NCBI GenBank assembly: GCA_016281775.1
Contig: JAEEJH010000003.1
Location: forward strand, 1-32,998
Length of the DNA: 32,998 bases
Reading direction: 5' to 3'
DNA from: Clostridiales bacterium
Lineage (GTDB): Bacteria > Bacillota > Clostridia > Oscillospirales > CAG-272
Shown: positions 23,761 to 31,792 of the stretch, piece after piece
How the letters are laid out: each line of letters begins with the position of its first letter
How positions within the stretch are numbered: the first letter of the stretch is position 1
Notes under the pieces: generated by a model
Told to the model about the DNA's origin: nothing
The model's input: only the letters and a program-made list of their open reading frames with translations
Databases searched by the model: none
Made by a program: the position numbers and the translations under genes

Positions 23761-24471
23761 TCATTCGGAAAGTGTCAGCTGCACCGTCTCGCAGAAGGCG
23801 TCGACTTCGTTCGGGCGGATGCGGTGTTTTCTGCCGCAGGTAAGGCAGCGCACGACGTAATCTTCGCCGTCGATATAAAGCTCTACGTCGCCGTTGCAGT
23901 TGTTTTCGTATTCGCCGCCGAGCAGGAGCATATTGTTTATATCGTCCTTTGCCCTGCTCTCTTCAGACTTCGCTTCGCAGCCGCAGTATATTTTACCTTC
24001 GTACAAAAGCTCCTTCACGACGGTCGATATGACCGGCAGCATCGCAAGATCCGGCGTTTTCGGAAAAGCGCCTTCTTCGTATTTGCCGTAAAAATCCTCG
24101 CCCTCGCTCTCTTCAAGCAGCTGTATTATCTCTTCTTCAACGCGGTCGAGCTGTTCTTCAACGTTTTTCTGCGTTCCCATAAAGCAGATATCTATACCCG
24201 TATACGGGCAGGTCAACATCAGAAGCTCGCGCGAAAGCGCCGCGTTTTTCGATACGACGAACTCGTGATCGTTGCCGCATGCGAAGCACGGCACGGAGAG
24301 TCTGATCTTGCCGTCCGACGTATACGACATACGGAGCTCGCTCTCGTGGCAATGGCATTTGAGTTTTATCATATCGCCCGAAAGCGAAAAGACGCCGACC
24401 ACGCTCTTTATTGCCGCGCCGCACGAGGGGCATCTGTACGCTATCGTCGTATTTTTCGTTGATAATATCAT
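23761..24471 (-). CDS. Cys-rich, probably metal-binding protein of unknown function
   Basis: The protein (236 aa) has several zinc-ribbon-like pairs: CPSC (14-17), CHCH (39-42), CFAC (62-65), CGC near 190 and CLTC near 219. Between them is an acidic helical segment (about 105-150). I do not recognise a named family. The start is taken at 24471, with AAAGGA upstream; the frame is open to 24672, but that part lies inside the glycosylase gene. The overlap with the 8-oxoguanine glycosylase gene is four bases (ATGA), so they are co-expressed. A DNA-binding or repair-linked role is possible from this context only. Confidence 0.8.
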   Translation of the reverse strand: MILSTKNTTIAYRCPSCGAAIKSVVGVFSLSGDMIKLKCHCHESELRMSYTSDGKIRLSVPCFACGNDHEFVVSKNAALSRELLMLTCPYTGIDICFMGTQKNVEEQLDRVEEEIIQLLEESEGEDFYGKYEEGAFPKTPDLAMLPVISTVVKELLYEGKIYCGCEAKSEESRAKDDINNMLLLGGEYENNCNGDVELYIDGEDYVVRCLTCGRKHRIRPNEVDAFCETVQLTLSE

Positions 24472-25292
24472 TGTAAAGTCCTTTCGTAATAAAACAGATA
24501 CTGCTGAGCTATACCGGCGTATTCCCCGAGCGACGTTATATCGAGTTTGCCGCCGAAGTATTTGTCTATAGTGCGCTTTATCCACACGTCGACCGGAAAA
24601 GCCGAGGTTTTGCCGAGTGCGAAAAGCAGCGTGCACGAAGCCACCTTCGGCCCGACGCCTTTGATTTTGCAAAGTTCTTCAAGTCCCTGCTCGTACGTAT
24701 ATTCGTCGCGTATGCGTTCAAGGTCTATATTTTCGCCGCACATCTCCGCCGCCGATATGAGATATCCGGCGCGGAAGCCGGTTTTGAGCGCTTTCAGTCC
24801 GTCCTCACCGGCGCCGAGTATCGCCTCTCTGCCGGGAAAAGCGTAATATACCGCGCCGTCGCACTCGAAGCTTTTGCCGTAAGCGCCGGACACGGCGGAT
24901 ACGAGCGCCTTTATTCTCGGGATATTGTTGTTCTGCGATATGATGAAACTGCAAAGCGTCTCCCACGGATCCTGCCGCAGTATCCTTATGCCGTCGCCCG
25001 CCTCCATCGCGCGGCGTATGACGTCGCCTTCGAAGTGTTTCAGGATATCTTCGTTTATCAGCCCGTAATCCGTATCGAGCGAGAGATATTTTTTCCATAT
25101 CTTCTCGTAATCGTCGGACGTCGACCTTATGTAGACTTTATCCCCGTCCTGCCCGACGCGGAGCAGTCTGCCGAAGGCGACCCCTTCCCAGAAGCCGTCC
25201 GCGTTTTTTTCGAAGCGGAACGACTGCCCGCAGTCGAATATTTTATCCAGATCGAAATGATCCGGTCTTTTTATTGTGAGAATATCGCTCAT
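24468..25292 (-). CDS. ogg: 8-oxoguanine DNA glycosylase, OGG1 type
   Basis: It removes oxidised guanine from DNA and cuts the abasic strand. At 274 aa it has the OGG N-terminal domain (FDLDKIFDCGQSFRF, 13-27) and then the HhH-GPD fold: SQNNNIPRI (119-127), the helix-hairpin-helix with the nucleophile Lys (IKGVGPK, K216) and the catalytic Asp (FPVDVW, D235). These match K249 and D268 of human OGG1. The length is typical of clostridial members. The ribosome site is weak (AAGAG). It is first in a two-gene unit with the Cys-rich protein and is transcribed away from the DUF6062-like gene, from a promoter that may share its -10 box with that gene. Confidence 0.93.
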   Translation of the reverse strand: MSDILTIKRPDHFDLDKIFDCGQSFRFEKNADGFWEGVAFGRLLRVGQDGDKVYIRSTSDDYEKIWKKYLSLDTDYGLINEDILKHFEGDVIRRAMEAGDGIRILRQDPWETLCSFIISQNNNIPRIKALVSAVSGAYGKSFECDGAVYYAFPGREAILGAGEDGLKALKTGFRAGYLISAAEMCGENIDLERIRDEYTYEQGLEELCKIKGVGPKVASCTLLFALGKTSAFPVDVWIKRTIDKYFGGKLDITSLGEYAGIAQQYLFYYERTLQ

Positions 25293-25297
25293 AACTC

Positions 25298-25326
25298 TTG
25301 ATTTTCTTTTATTTTTCTGTTATTAT
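25298..25326 (+). promoter_or_regulatory. Sigma-A promoter for the DUF6062-like gene
   Basis: TTGATT (25298-25303), a 17-bp spacer and TATTAT (25321-25326). The start would be near 25333, 25 bases before the ATG at 25358. Confidence 0.6.
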
Positions 25327-25327
25327 A
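25322..25327 (-). promoter_or_regulatory. -10 box for ogg, overlapping the plus-strand -10
   Basis: On the minus strand these bases read TATAAT, a perfect -10, 30 bases before the ogg start. The -35 position is poor. It overlaps the plus-strand -10 TATTAT by five bases. Confidence 0.4.
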
Positions 25328-25357
25328 TACTTACAATATATGAAAAGGACGCCGGAT

Positions 25358-26062
25358 ATGAAAGAACAGATATATACTATACCCGTCAACACGGCTTTTG
25401 AAAAGTCGGAAGCCGACAAAGCCTGCGGCTGCCCGTTCTGCACGATGAAGGAGATACTTGAGAAAAACGAACTCGATCTCATTCTCGGCGCGTCGATGAT
25501 GGAGCCGGATATAAGGATAAAAACGAACGAACAGGGCTTCTGCAAAAAGCACATGGATACGATGATCGGAATGAAAAACCGGCTCGGTCTCGCCCTTATG
25601 CTCGAAAGCCACCTTGAAGAGGTCAAGAAAAAAGTCAAAGTAAAGGGACTTATCTCCGCGATAAAGGGTAAAGGTACCGCGTCGGACGAGAAACTCGCCG
25701 CGCTCGAATCTTCCTGCTATATCTGCGGCAAGATCGCTTTTCATCTTGAAAAAATGTTCGAATGCGCCGTTTATTTATGGGAAAACGACGAAAATTTCCG
25801 CAAAAAGGCCGCGAATCAGCCGTTTTTCTGCCTGCCGCACTACCGCAAATTCGTTGAGCTCGGCAAACGCGATATGCCGAAAAACGTCTTTTCGGACTTT
25901 TACGGCGCCGTTAACGGCATAGAGACCGCGTACCTCGACAAACTGTACGAAGACGTCGCGTGGTTCTGCAAAAAGTTCGACTACCGCTACGCCGACGAAC
26001 CGTGGGGCGACTCGAAAGACTCGATAGAACGCGCCGCGGCGTTTCTCAACGGCAGAGTGTGA
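25358..26062 (+). CDS. DUF6062-like Cys-pair protein
   Basis: The protein (234 aa) begins MKEQIYTIPVNTAFE and carries CGCPFC (C23, C25, C28), GFCKKH (C62, H65), CYIC (about 118-121) and FFCLPH. This set of Cys/His pairs and the N-terminus match my recollection of DUF6062 from Clostridia. It probably binds a metal; the function is unknown. The start is set at 25358 because the mapped promoter leaves no room for the ATG at 25298 and a GGA-containing ribosome site lies just upstream. Its stop codon touches the stop codon of the convergent lipoprotein gene with no base between. Confidence 0.8.
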   Translation: MKEQIYTIPVNTAFEKSEADKACGCPFCTMKEILEKNELDLILGASMMEPDIRIKTNEQGFCKKHMDTMIGMKNRLGLALMLESHLEEVKKKVKVKGLISAIKGKGTASDEKLAALESSCYICGKIAFHLEKMFECAVYLWENDENFRKKAANQPFFCLPHYRKFVELGKRDMPKNVFSDFYGAVNGIETAYLDKLYEDVAWFCKKFDYRYADEPWGDSKDSIERAAAFLNGRV

Positions 26063-27508
26063 TCAGAAACCGCTGACGGGGAACCACTTTTTGAGATACT
26101 CTTCTACCTCCGTCCGCCTCGTCATATATTCTTCAAAGGTCAATTTGCCCGATACCATATCGGCAAACGCGCCGGCGGTATTGGAATACAGCGTCGGGAA
26201 ACCGGAGCGCATGATATCGACGAAATCGTAATTCTCCGCCCCGAGTATTATCTGCAGACTGTTTACCGAACCGTTGTCGCGCAGTACCTGCGTAAGATAA
26301 TGGTACAGATATTTATACTTTATATATTTATACGACGAAGCGCAAAGGGCTTCGATAAAATCGCCCGACAGCTCAAGGTCGCCCTGATATTTCGGTATGC
26401 AGAGCACGACCGCATCGTCTTTCGCATAAGACGTATATTCCGACTCTTCGTCGAGCTTAGGTGAAGGCAGCATGCCCCAGACGAGCTCCGACGCCGACAT
26501 ATCCTCTGCGGCGTTCAGCGTATCTATGAGGAAAAGCGCTTCGCCGCTCAGAAACTCTCCGGCGGGATCGGCAGACGCCGACGTCTTCGTCATTGACGCG
26601 AATTTACCGCACAGCGCTTCGAACGCGGCGTCGAACGTCGCCGCCGCGGGCGTACGGTCAGTCTCGTTCACCGTGAAATCAAAGCCCGCGCCGTATAAAA
26701 GAAATTCGTTATAATTCACCGACGGAGAGTATGCCGTCGGTTTTTTACCGGCTTCGGCGGCTTTTCTGACGCAGTTTTCGTATGCTTCAAGCGTCCATTT
26801 GCCGTCTGATACGAGGCGGTACAGATCGAGCCCGAGCGACGACGCGAGTTCCTTGTTGAAATAAACCGCGTACGTTTTCTCCGGTTCGAAACAGCCTTCG
26901 CCCGACAAGCCGTATACTTTATGCCCCGCGGTCATGGCCGAGACCGAATCGGCGCTGAAATAACCGGCGTTCATATCGAACTTCGGCACGGTGCGCAGGC
27001 TTTCTATAAGTCCCTCCGAGGCGAGATAGCCGACCATGCCGCGCGGTACCGCGAGAACGTCGGCGAAATATACTCCGTCGGCGACGGCTTCGGAAAGCTG
27101 GCGCGTCAGCTCGCTCTCGGTAAAGAGTTTTACGTCTATATCGGCGTTGAGTTTCTCCGAAACGGCGCTGAAGCGCTCGACGCGGTCGGAAGAAAGCACG
27201 GTCTCGGTGCCGTCGCCGGTAAGAAACGTGCCGTCGACCGCGGCTACTACAAGGCGCGTGCCTTTTGCGGAGACGACGGAAAGAGAGCGGAGGCTGTCTT
27301 CCGCTTCTTTTTTCAGTTCATCCGCCGACGTTGTGTCGAACTCGCCGTGCTCGTAAGGCGGCTTTGTGCCGGCGTTCGCCGTGACGGTATCATCCGTGTT
27401 TTCCGCGGCCTTCGCCGGGATCTTCGAATCGCGCGTGATTATTATACCGCACGAAGACGTGATCAGAAGCAGGGCGAGCAGCGCCGCGATAACCGAAAGT
27501 TTTTTCAT
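26063..27508 (-). CDS. Solute-binding lipoprotein, family 1
   Basis: The protein (481 aa) is a lipoprotein: a hydrophobic signal ends in the lipobox ITSSC with Cys at 20. The mature part reads as a type-1 extracellular solute-binding protein (sugar-type), with a VYFNKELASSLGL block and GKWTLEAYENCV, both common there. No ABC permease or ATPase gene is near, so the partner is encoded elsewhere or it has another role. It overlaps the Mrp gene by four bases (ATGA), an uncommon pairing. It ends exactly at the stop of the convergent gene, with no room for a terminator outside that gene. Confidence 0.85.
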   Translation of the reverse strand: MKKLSVIAALLALLLITSSCGIIITRDSKIPAKAAENTDDTVTANAGTKPPYEHGEFDTTSADELKKEAEDSLRSLSVVSAKGTRLVVAAVDGTFLTGDGTETVLSSDRVERFSAVSEKLNADIDVKLFTESELTRQLSEAVADGVYFADVLAVPRGMVGYLASEGLIESLRTVPKFDMNAGYFSADSVSAMTAGHKVYGLSGEGCFEPEKTYAVYFNKELASSLGLDLYRLVSDGKWTLEAYENCVRKAAEAGKKPTAYSPSVNYNEFLLYGAGFDFTVNETDRTPAAATFDAAFEALCGKFASMTKTSASADPAGEFLSGEALFLIDTLNAAEDMSASELVWGMLPSPKLDEESEYTSYAKDDAVVLCIPKYQGDLELSGDFIEALCASSYKYIKYKYLYHYLTQVLRDNGSVNSLQIILGAENYDFVDIMRSGFPTLYSNTAGAFADMVSGKLTFEEYMTRRTEVEEYLKKWFPVSGF

Positions 27509-28323
27509 ACGCTTTCTATATAATCGGCGGCCGGCGAAAGCACGGAGCCTTCATAATCTTCTATATTGCCTTTATCGCAAAGCTCCGCGAGAGCCGGATC
27601 GACCGGTATGCGCGCGAGTATCGGCAGATCGAATTCGAGCGCCGCTTCTTCCGTCGCGCCGGAACCGAATATCCTGTGCTCTTCGCCGCAGTGCGGGCAT
27701 TTGAAATAACTGAAGTTCTCGATCATGCCGTATACGGGTATGTTCATCATCGAAGCCATGTTGACCGCCTTCGATACGATCAGCGAGACGAGCTCCTGAG
27801 GCGAGGTGACTATGATAATGCCGGTGAGCGGCAGAGACTGGAACACCGTCAGCGGCACGTCGCCGGTTCCGGGCGGCATATCTATGAACATATAGTCGAC
27901 GTCGCCCCAGATAACGTCTGTCCAGAACTGTTTGACGGTGCCGGAGATTATCGGCCCTCTCCATACGACCGGCGCTTTTTCATTTTCGAGCAGCAGGTTG
28001 ACCGATATTATTCTCGTTCCGTTTTTGGTGACGAACGGAAGTATGCCGTTTTCGTCTCCGTCGCAGAGCCCGTGAAGACCGAACGCTTTCGGTATCGAGG
28101 GACCGGTCACGTCGGCGTCAAGTATCGCGGTGCTGTAACCGCGGCGGCGCATCTCAACGGACAAAAGCGAGGTCACGAGCGATTTGCCGACGCCGCCCTT
28201 GCCGGAGACGACGCCGATAACGTGTTTGATATTCGAATGTTTGTTGCACGGCTCCTTCGGTATCTGCCGCGAAGAACAGTTCTCCTTGCAGGTCGAGCAG
28301 TCGTGAGTACAGTTTTCAGCCAT
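27505..28323 (-). CDS. Mrp/NBP35-type Fe-S cluster carrier ATPase
   Basis: It is a P-loop ATPase that carries or inserts iron-sulfur clusters. The protein (272 aa) has a Cys-rich N-terminus (C5, C9, C12, C16), the deviant Walker A SGKGGVGKS (40-48), the switch DADVTGPS, the Walker B type YMFIDMPPGTGD, and a C-terminal CPHC pair where the bridging cluster of the family binds. The first four Cys are the NBP35-like cluster, common in Clostridia. The ribosome site is weak (AAAGAGAT). The gene has its own consensus promoter, is divergent from prfA, and overlaps the lipoprotein gene by four bases. Confidence 0.93.
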   Translation of the reverse strand: MAENCTHDCSTCKENCSSRQIPKEPCNKHSNIKHVIGVVSGKGGVGKSLVTSLLSVEMRRRGYSTAILDADVTGPSIPKAFGLHGLCDGDENGILPFVTKNGTRIISVNLLLENEKAPVVWRGPIISGTVKQFWTDVIWGDVDYMFIDMPPGTGDVPLTVFQSLPLTGIIIVTSPQELVSLIVSKAVNMASMMNIPVYGMIENFSYFKCPHCGEEHRIFGSGATEEAALEFDLPILARIPVDPALAELCDKGNIEDYEGSVLSPAADYIESV

Positions 28324-28354
28324 TTTTTCGATCTCTTTCTTTTGATTTTATTTC

Positions 28355-28383
28355 ATTATATCCGAAATACCGCATTATATCAA
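28355..28383 (-). promoter_or_regulatory. Sigma-A promoter for the Mrp gene
   Basis: The minus strand has TTGATA (28378-28383), a 17-bp spacer and a perfect TATAAT (28355-28360). The transcript would start near 28348, about 25 bases before the ATG. Confidence 0.75.
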
Positions 28384-28423
28384 TAAAAATTAGTGGATTT
28401 TTTATTAAAAATATTGTCGGTAC

Positions 28424-28452
28424 TTGATTAAATCATATTTTTGTGATAGAAT
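28424..28452 (+). promoter_or_regulatory. Sigma-A promoter for the prfA operon
   Basis: TTGATT (28424-28429), a 17-bp spacer and TAGAAT (28447-28452), with TG one base before the -10. The start near 28459 rules out the in-frame ATGs at 28424 and 28451. Confidence 0.7.
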
Positions 28453-28483
28453 GAAAGAGTATTATATGACAAAGGCGAACGAA

Positions 28484-29554
28484 ATGAACGAAAAACTTAA
28501 CGCGATAGAAGAAAAATTCAAAAAAATAGAGACGTCGTTATCCGATCCGGCGGTCTTTTCCGACGCGGCAAAATACGCCGAGCTGATGAAAGAGCGCAAG
28601 AGCATACTGCCGGTGGTGACGAAATACAGAGAATACAAATCGTTTTCAGCTCAGAAAGAAGACGCGGAAGAGATACTTTCGTCAAACGATCCCGAACTTG
28701 CGGAGCTTGCCGCGGCGGAACTCGAAGAGGCGAAAGAAGGTATGCGCAGAACGGAAGAAGAACTAAAAATACTGCTTCTGCCGAAAGATCCCGACGACGA
28801 CAAGAACGTGATAATCGAGATACGCGGGGGCGCCGGCGGCGACGAGGCGGCTCTGTTCTCGTACGTTTTATACAGAATGTACTGCATGTACGCCGACAGC
28901 ATGAAATGGAAGACCGAGCTTATGTACTGCAACGAGACGGAGCTCGGAGGTTTTAAAGAAGTATCGTTCATGATCACGGGCGAAGGGGCGTATTCGAAGC
29001 TTAAATTCGAATCGGGCGTACACCGCGTACAGCGCGTGCCGGAGACCGAGGCTCAGGGCAGGATACACACGTCGACCGTGACGGTCGCCGTTCTGCCGGA
29101 GGCTGACGACGTCGAAGTCGAGATCAACCCGGCCGATATTAAGTTCGAAACGTGCAAATCGAGCGGCGCGGGCGGTCAGCATATAAACAAGACCGAGTCC
29201 GCGATAAGACTCTATCACAAACCCACGGGCATCATAATAGAGTGCCAGGACGAGCGCAGTCAGTTCAAAAACAAAGACAAAGCGCTCAAACTGCTCAAAA
29301 CGCGGCTTTACGATATGAAAACGAAAGAACAGCACGATAAAATAGCGAGCGAACGCAAAAGCCAGGTCGGCACGGGCGACAGAAGCGAGAGGATCAGAAC
29401 TTACAATTATCCGCAGAGCCGCGTGACCGATCACAGAATAGGAATGACGCTATACACGCTCGAATCGTTTCTGAACGGCGATATCGGCGCGATGCTCGAC
29501 GCGCTCCGCGCCGCCGACACGGCCGCGAGGCTTTCTTCGGAGGGCGATCAATGA
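28484..29554 (+). CDS. prfA: Peptide chain release factor 1
   Basis: It ends translation at UAA and UAG. At 356 aa from the ATG at 28484 it has normal RF1 length, with domain 1 starting MNEKLNAIEEKF, the stop-codon reading loop at P186-E187-T188 (RVPETEAQGRIHTS) and the GGQ motif G230-Q232 (GAGGQHINKTESA). Most RF1 have PAT or PVT at the reading loop; PET keeps the conserved Pro and Thr. AAAGG lies 8 bases before this ATG. The in-frame ATG at 28466 would also follow the promoter but adds residues unlike the family start. It is the first gene of a run with four-base overlaps into the fusion gene. Confidence 0.95.
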   Translation: MNEKLNAIEEKFKKIETSLSDPAVFSDAAKYAELMKERKSILPVVTKYREYKSFSAQKEDAEEILSSNDPELAELAAAELEEAKEGMRRTEEELKILLLPKDPDDDKNVIIEIRGGAGGDEAALFSYVLYRMYCMYADSMKWKTELMYCNETELGGFKEVSFMITGEGAYSKLKFESGVHRVQRVPETEAQGRIHTSTVTVAVLPEADDVEVEINPADIKFETCKSSGAGGQHINKTESAIRLYHKPTGIIIECQDERSQFKNKDKALKLLKTRLYDMKTKEQHDKIASERKSQVGTGDRSERIRTYNYPQSRVTDHRIGMTLYTLESFLNGDIGAMLDALRAADTAARLSSEGDQ

Positions 29555-31185
29555 AGACCGAATACGTAAAGTCATACCCGGATTCTCCCGACGAGGCGGG
29601 ACTTGCGCGGGCGTCGGAGATAATAAGATCCGGCGGTCTCGTCGCTTTTCCGACGGAGACCGTATACGGTCTCGGCGGTTCGGCTCTCAATCCCGGCTCG
29701 GCGAAGAAAATATACGCCGCCAAGGGACGTCCGTCCGACAACCCTCTGATAATACATCTGTACGACGCGCGCGAAGCGGAAGAATACGCGTATACAAATG
29801 AAATATATTATAAAATAACAGACAGATTCAGCCCCGGTCCGATCACGGTCATACTGCCGAAAAAGGACTGCGTGCCGGACGAGGTCACCGGAGGGCTCGA
29901 TACCGTCGCGGTACGCATACCGTCGCACCCCACGGCGCGCAGGTTCCTGCAGCTCTGCGGCGTCGCTGTAGCCGCTCCGTCTGCAAACATTTCGGGTTCT
30001 CCGTCGCCTACGTGCGCCGAACACGTCAGAGCCGATCTCGACGGTCGCATAGACATGATAATCGACGGCGGAACGTGCGATATCGGGCTTGAATCGACGA
30101 TAGTGAAAATAACGTCGGACGGCGTCGTCATCCTCCGTCCCGGCGCGGTAACGGAAGAAATGCTCGCGTCGGTCGCGCCGGTCGGCAGAGACAAGACTCT
30201 GCTTTCCAAACCGTCAGAAGATCTGCGTCCCGAGGCGCCGGGTATGAAATACCGTCATTACGCGCCGGTCGCGGATGTGTTTCTCGTGCGCGGCGGTCAT
30301 GACGACGTTATCGCGTATATGAAAGCGCGGCTTTGCGAAGACGAAAGCTCAGGCATAGTCTGCACCGAAGCGGACAGGGATGAAATAAGCGGTAAAAACG
30401 TGAAATATCTGCCGAACGATACGGAAGGTCAGGCAAGAGAGCTTTTTGAAATACTGCGCGGCTTCAACGAAACGGACGCGAAGCGGATATACTGCGTGAC
30501 TCCGTCCCGCGTCGGCATCGGTTTCGCGCTGTATAACCGGCTCATCAAAGCGTCGGGATTCAGAAGCGTCGGCGCGACCGTGCCGATACCCGTTATCGGG
30601 CTGACCGGTCAGAGCGGCGCTGGCAAAAGCACCGCGGCGACAGCGTTTTCAGACGCCGGCGCCTACGTCGCCGACTGCGACGAAACGTACCGTTCCCTGC
30701 TTTATAAGAATTCCCCGCTGATAAAAGAGATAAAAAAAGCGTTCCCGACCGTGATAAAGCGCGGTCTGCTCGACCGGGCGGCGCTTTCGGCTGTCGTATT
30801 TGCGGATAAAGATAAGCTCGCGCTGCTGAATTCGATCACTCACGAAGCGATACTCAAAGACGTCAGACGTCAGCTTAAGCAGGCGTATGCCGACGGGTAT
30901 AAGCTCGCCGCCGTCGACGCGTCTCAGCTTTTCGAAGCCGCTTTCGACCGTGAATGTACCGCCGTTATCGGCGTCTGCGCCGACGAAAAAACGCGTATTG
31001 AACGTATAATGAAGCGCGACGGCATAAGCGAAGAGCGCGCGAGAGCCCGCCTTTCTTCACAGCATAACGAAGATTTTTTCCGCGTATACTGTGACCGGAC
31101 GCTCGAAAACAACGGCTCGCCGGAGGAGCTGTACGAAAAGGCAAAGCGGATAGCGGAAGAGTATCTGAAAGGAGAGGCGCAATGA
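29551..31185 (+). CDS. Fusion of threonylcarbamoyl-AMP synthase (Sua5) and dephospho-CoA kinase
   Basis: Residues 1 to about 338 are a full Sua5: an N-terminal YrdC fold with PTETVYGLGG, KGRPSDNPL (59-66), PSAN and GLESTIVKI, then a linker with PGMKYRHYAP, and a C-terminal Sua5 domain ending GIGFALYNRL. It makes threonylcarbamoyl-AMP for t6A on tRNAs. From about 346 a complete dephospho-CoA kinase (CoaE, last step of CoA synthesis) begins: P-loop GLTGQSGAGKST (350-361), DCDETYR, LLDRAALSAVVF, NSITH and KRDGISEERARARLSSQ. No stop, frameshift or ribosome site separates the two, and the junction is only a few residues. It overlaps prfA and the transglycosylase gene by four bases each. Each half looks intact, so one 544-aa bifunctional protein is expected. 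Confidence 0.92.
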   Translation: MKTEYVKSYPDSPDEAGLARASEIIRSGGLVAFPTETVYGLGGSALNPGSAKKIYAAKGRPSDNPLIIHLYDAREAEEYAYTNEIYYKITDRFSPGPITVILPKKDCVPDEVTGGLDTVAVRIPSHPTARRFLQLCGVAVAAPSANISGSPSPTCAEHVRADLDGRIDMIIDGGTCDIGLESTIVKITSDGVVILRPGAVTEEMLASVAPVGRDKTLLSKPSEDLRPEAPGMKYRHYAPVADVFLVRGGHDDVIAYMKARLCEDESSGIVCTEADRDEISGKNVKYLPNDTEGQARELFEILRGFNETDAKRIYCVTPSRVGIGFALYNRLIKASGFRSVGATVPIPVIGLTGQSGAGKSTAATAFSDAGAYVADCDETYRSLLYKNSPLIKEIKKAFPTVIKRGLLDRAALSAVVFADKDKLALLNSITHEAILKDVRRQLKQAYADGYKLAAVDASQLFEAAFDRECTAVIGVCADEKTRIERIMKRDGISEERARARLSSQHNEDFFRVYCDRTLENNGSPEELYEKAKRIAEEYLKGEAQ

Positions 31186-31778
31186 AAGAAGCGATAAAAC
31201 GCAGCGTCGTCGTGATAATACTTATCGCGCTCGCCGTCGCCGCCGGTTTCGGCGCGGACAGACTCTTCTCTGCTATACAGAGCAAAAACTACCCGAGAGC
31301 GTATTCGGAATACGTGCAGAAATACGCCGAACAGTACGGCGTGCCGGAATCCGTCATCTACGCGACGATCAAAGTCGAAAGCAATTTCAGATACGACGCC
31401 GAGTCGTACAAATCCGCCCGCGGCCTTATGCAGCTGATGCCCGGCACGTTCGAGTGGCTGTGCGGGAAAGAAGACATCGATCCCGAATCGGTCAGCATAG
31501 ACGATCCCGAAATGAATATCAGAATAGGCACGAAATACCTTGCGTACCTTTACGGCGAATTTGAGATATGGGAGACGGTCTACGCCGCCTATAACGCCGG
31601 TCACGGAGTGGTGCGAAACTGGCTTGCCGACGAGAAATACGGCAAAGACGGTCATCTGACGGATATTCCTTATTCCGAAACGGCGTCCTACGTCAAAAAA
31701 ATAACAGACGCCCGGCAGATATACGAAAAACTGCTTGAACAGGATAAAAAAGCCGCGTCAACTATGGAAAATCAATAA
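31182..31778 (+). CDS. Membrane-anchored lytic transglycosylase
   Basis: It cuts peptidoglycan between N-acetylmuramic acid and N-acetylglucosamine. The protein (198 aa) has an N-terminal membrane helix (about 8-24) and one SLT domain (about 45-185): the catalytic Glu is E66 in IKVESNF, followed by SARGLMQLMPGTF, the NIRIGTKYL strand and AYNAGHGVV. This is the compact SLT form common in Clostridia. The gene overlaps the fusion gene by four bases and has GGAGAGG just upstream. Confidence 0.92.
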   Translation: MKEAIKRSVVVIILIALAVAAGFGADRLFSAIQSKNYPRAYSEYVQKYAEQYGVPESVIYATIKVESNFRYDAESYKSARGLMQLMPGTFEWLCGKEDIDPESVSIDDPEMNIRIGTKYLAYLYGEFEIWETVYAAYNAGHGVVRNWLADEKYGKDGHLTDIPYSETASYVKKITDARQIYEKLLEQDKKAASTMENQ

Positions 31779-31792
31779 AAGGAGAATAAAAA

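Noticed and set aside
24472..24672. N-terminal extension of the Cys-rich protein
   Set aside because: It lies inside the glycosylase gene; AAAGGA and a four-base overlap mark the start at 24471.
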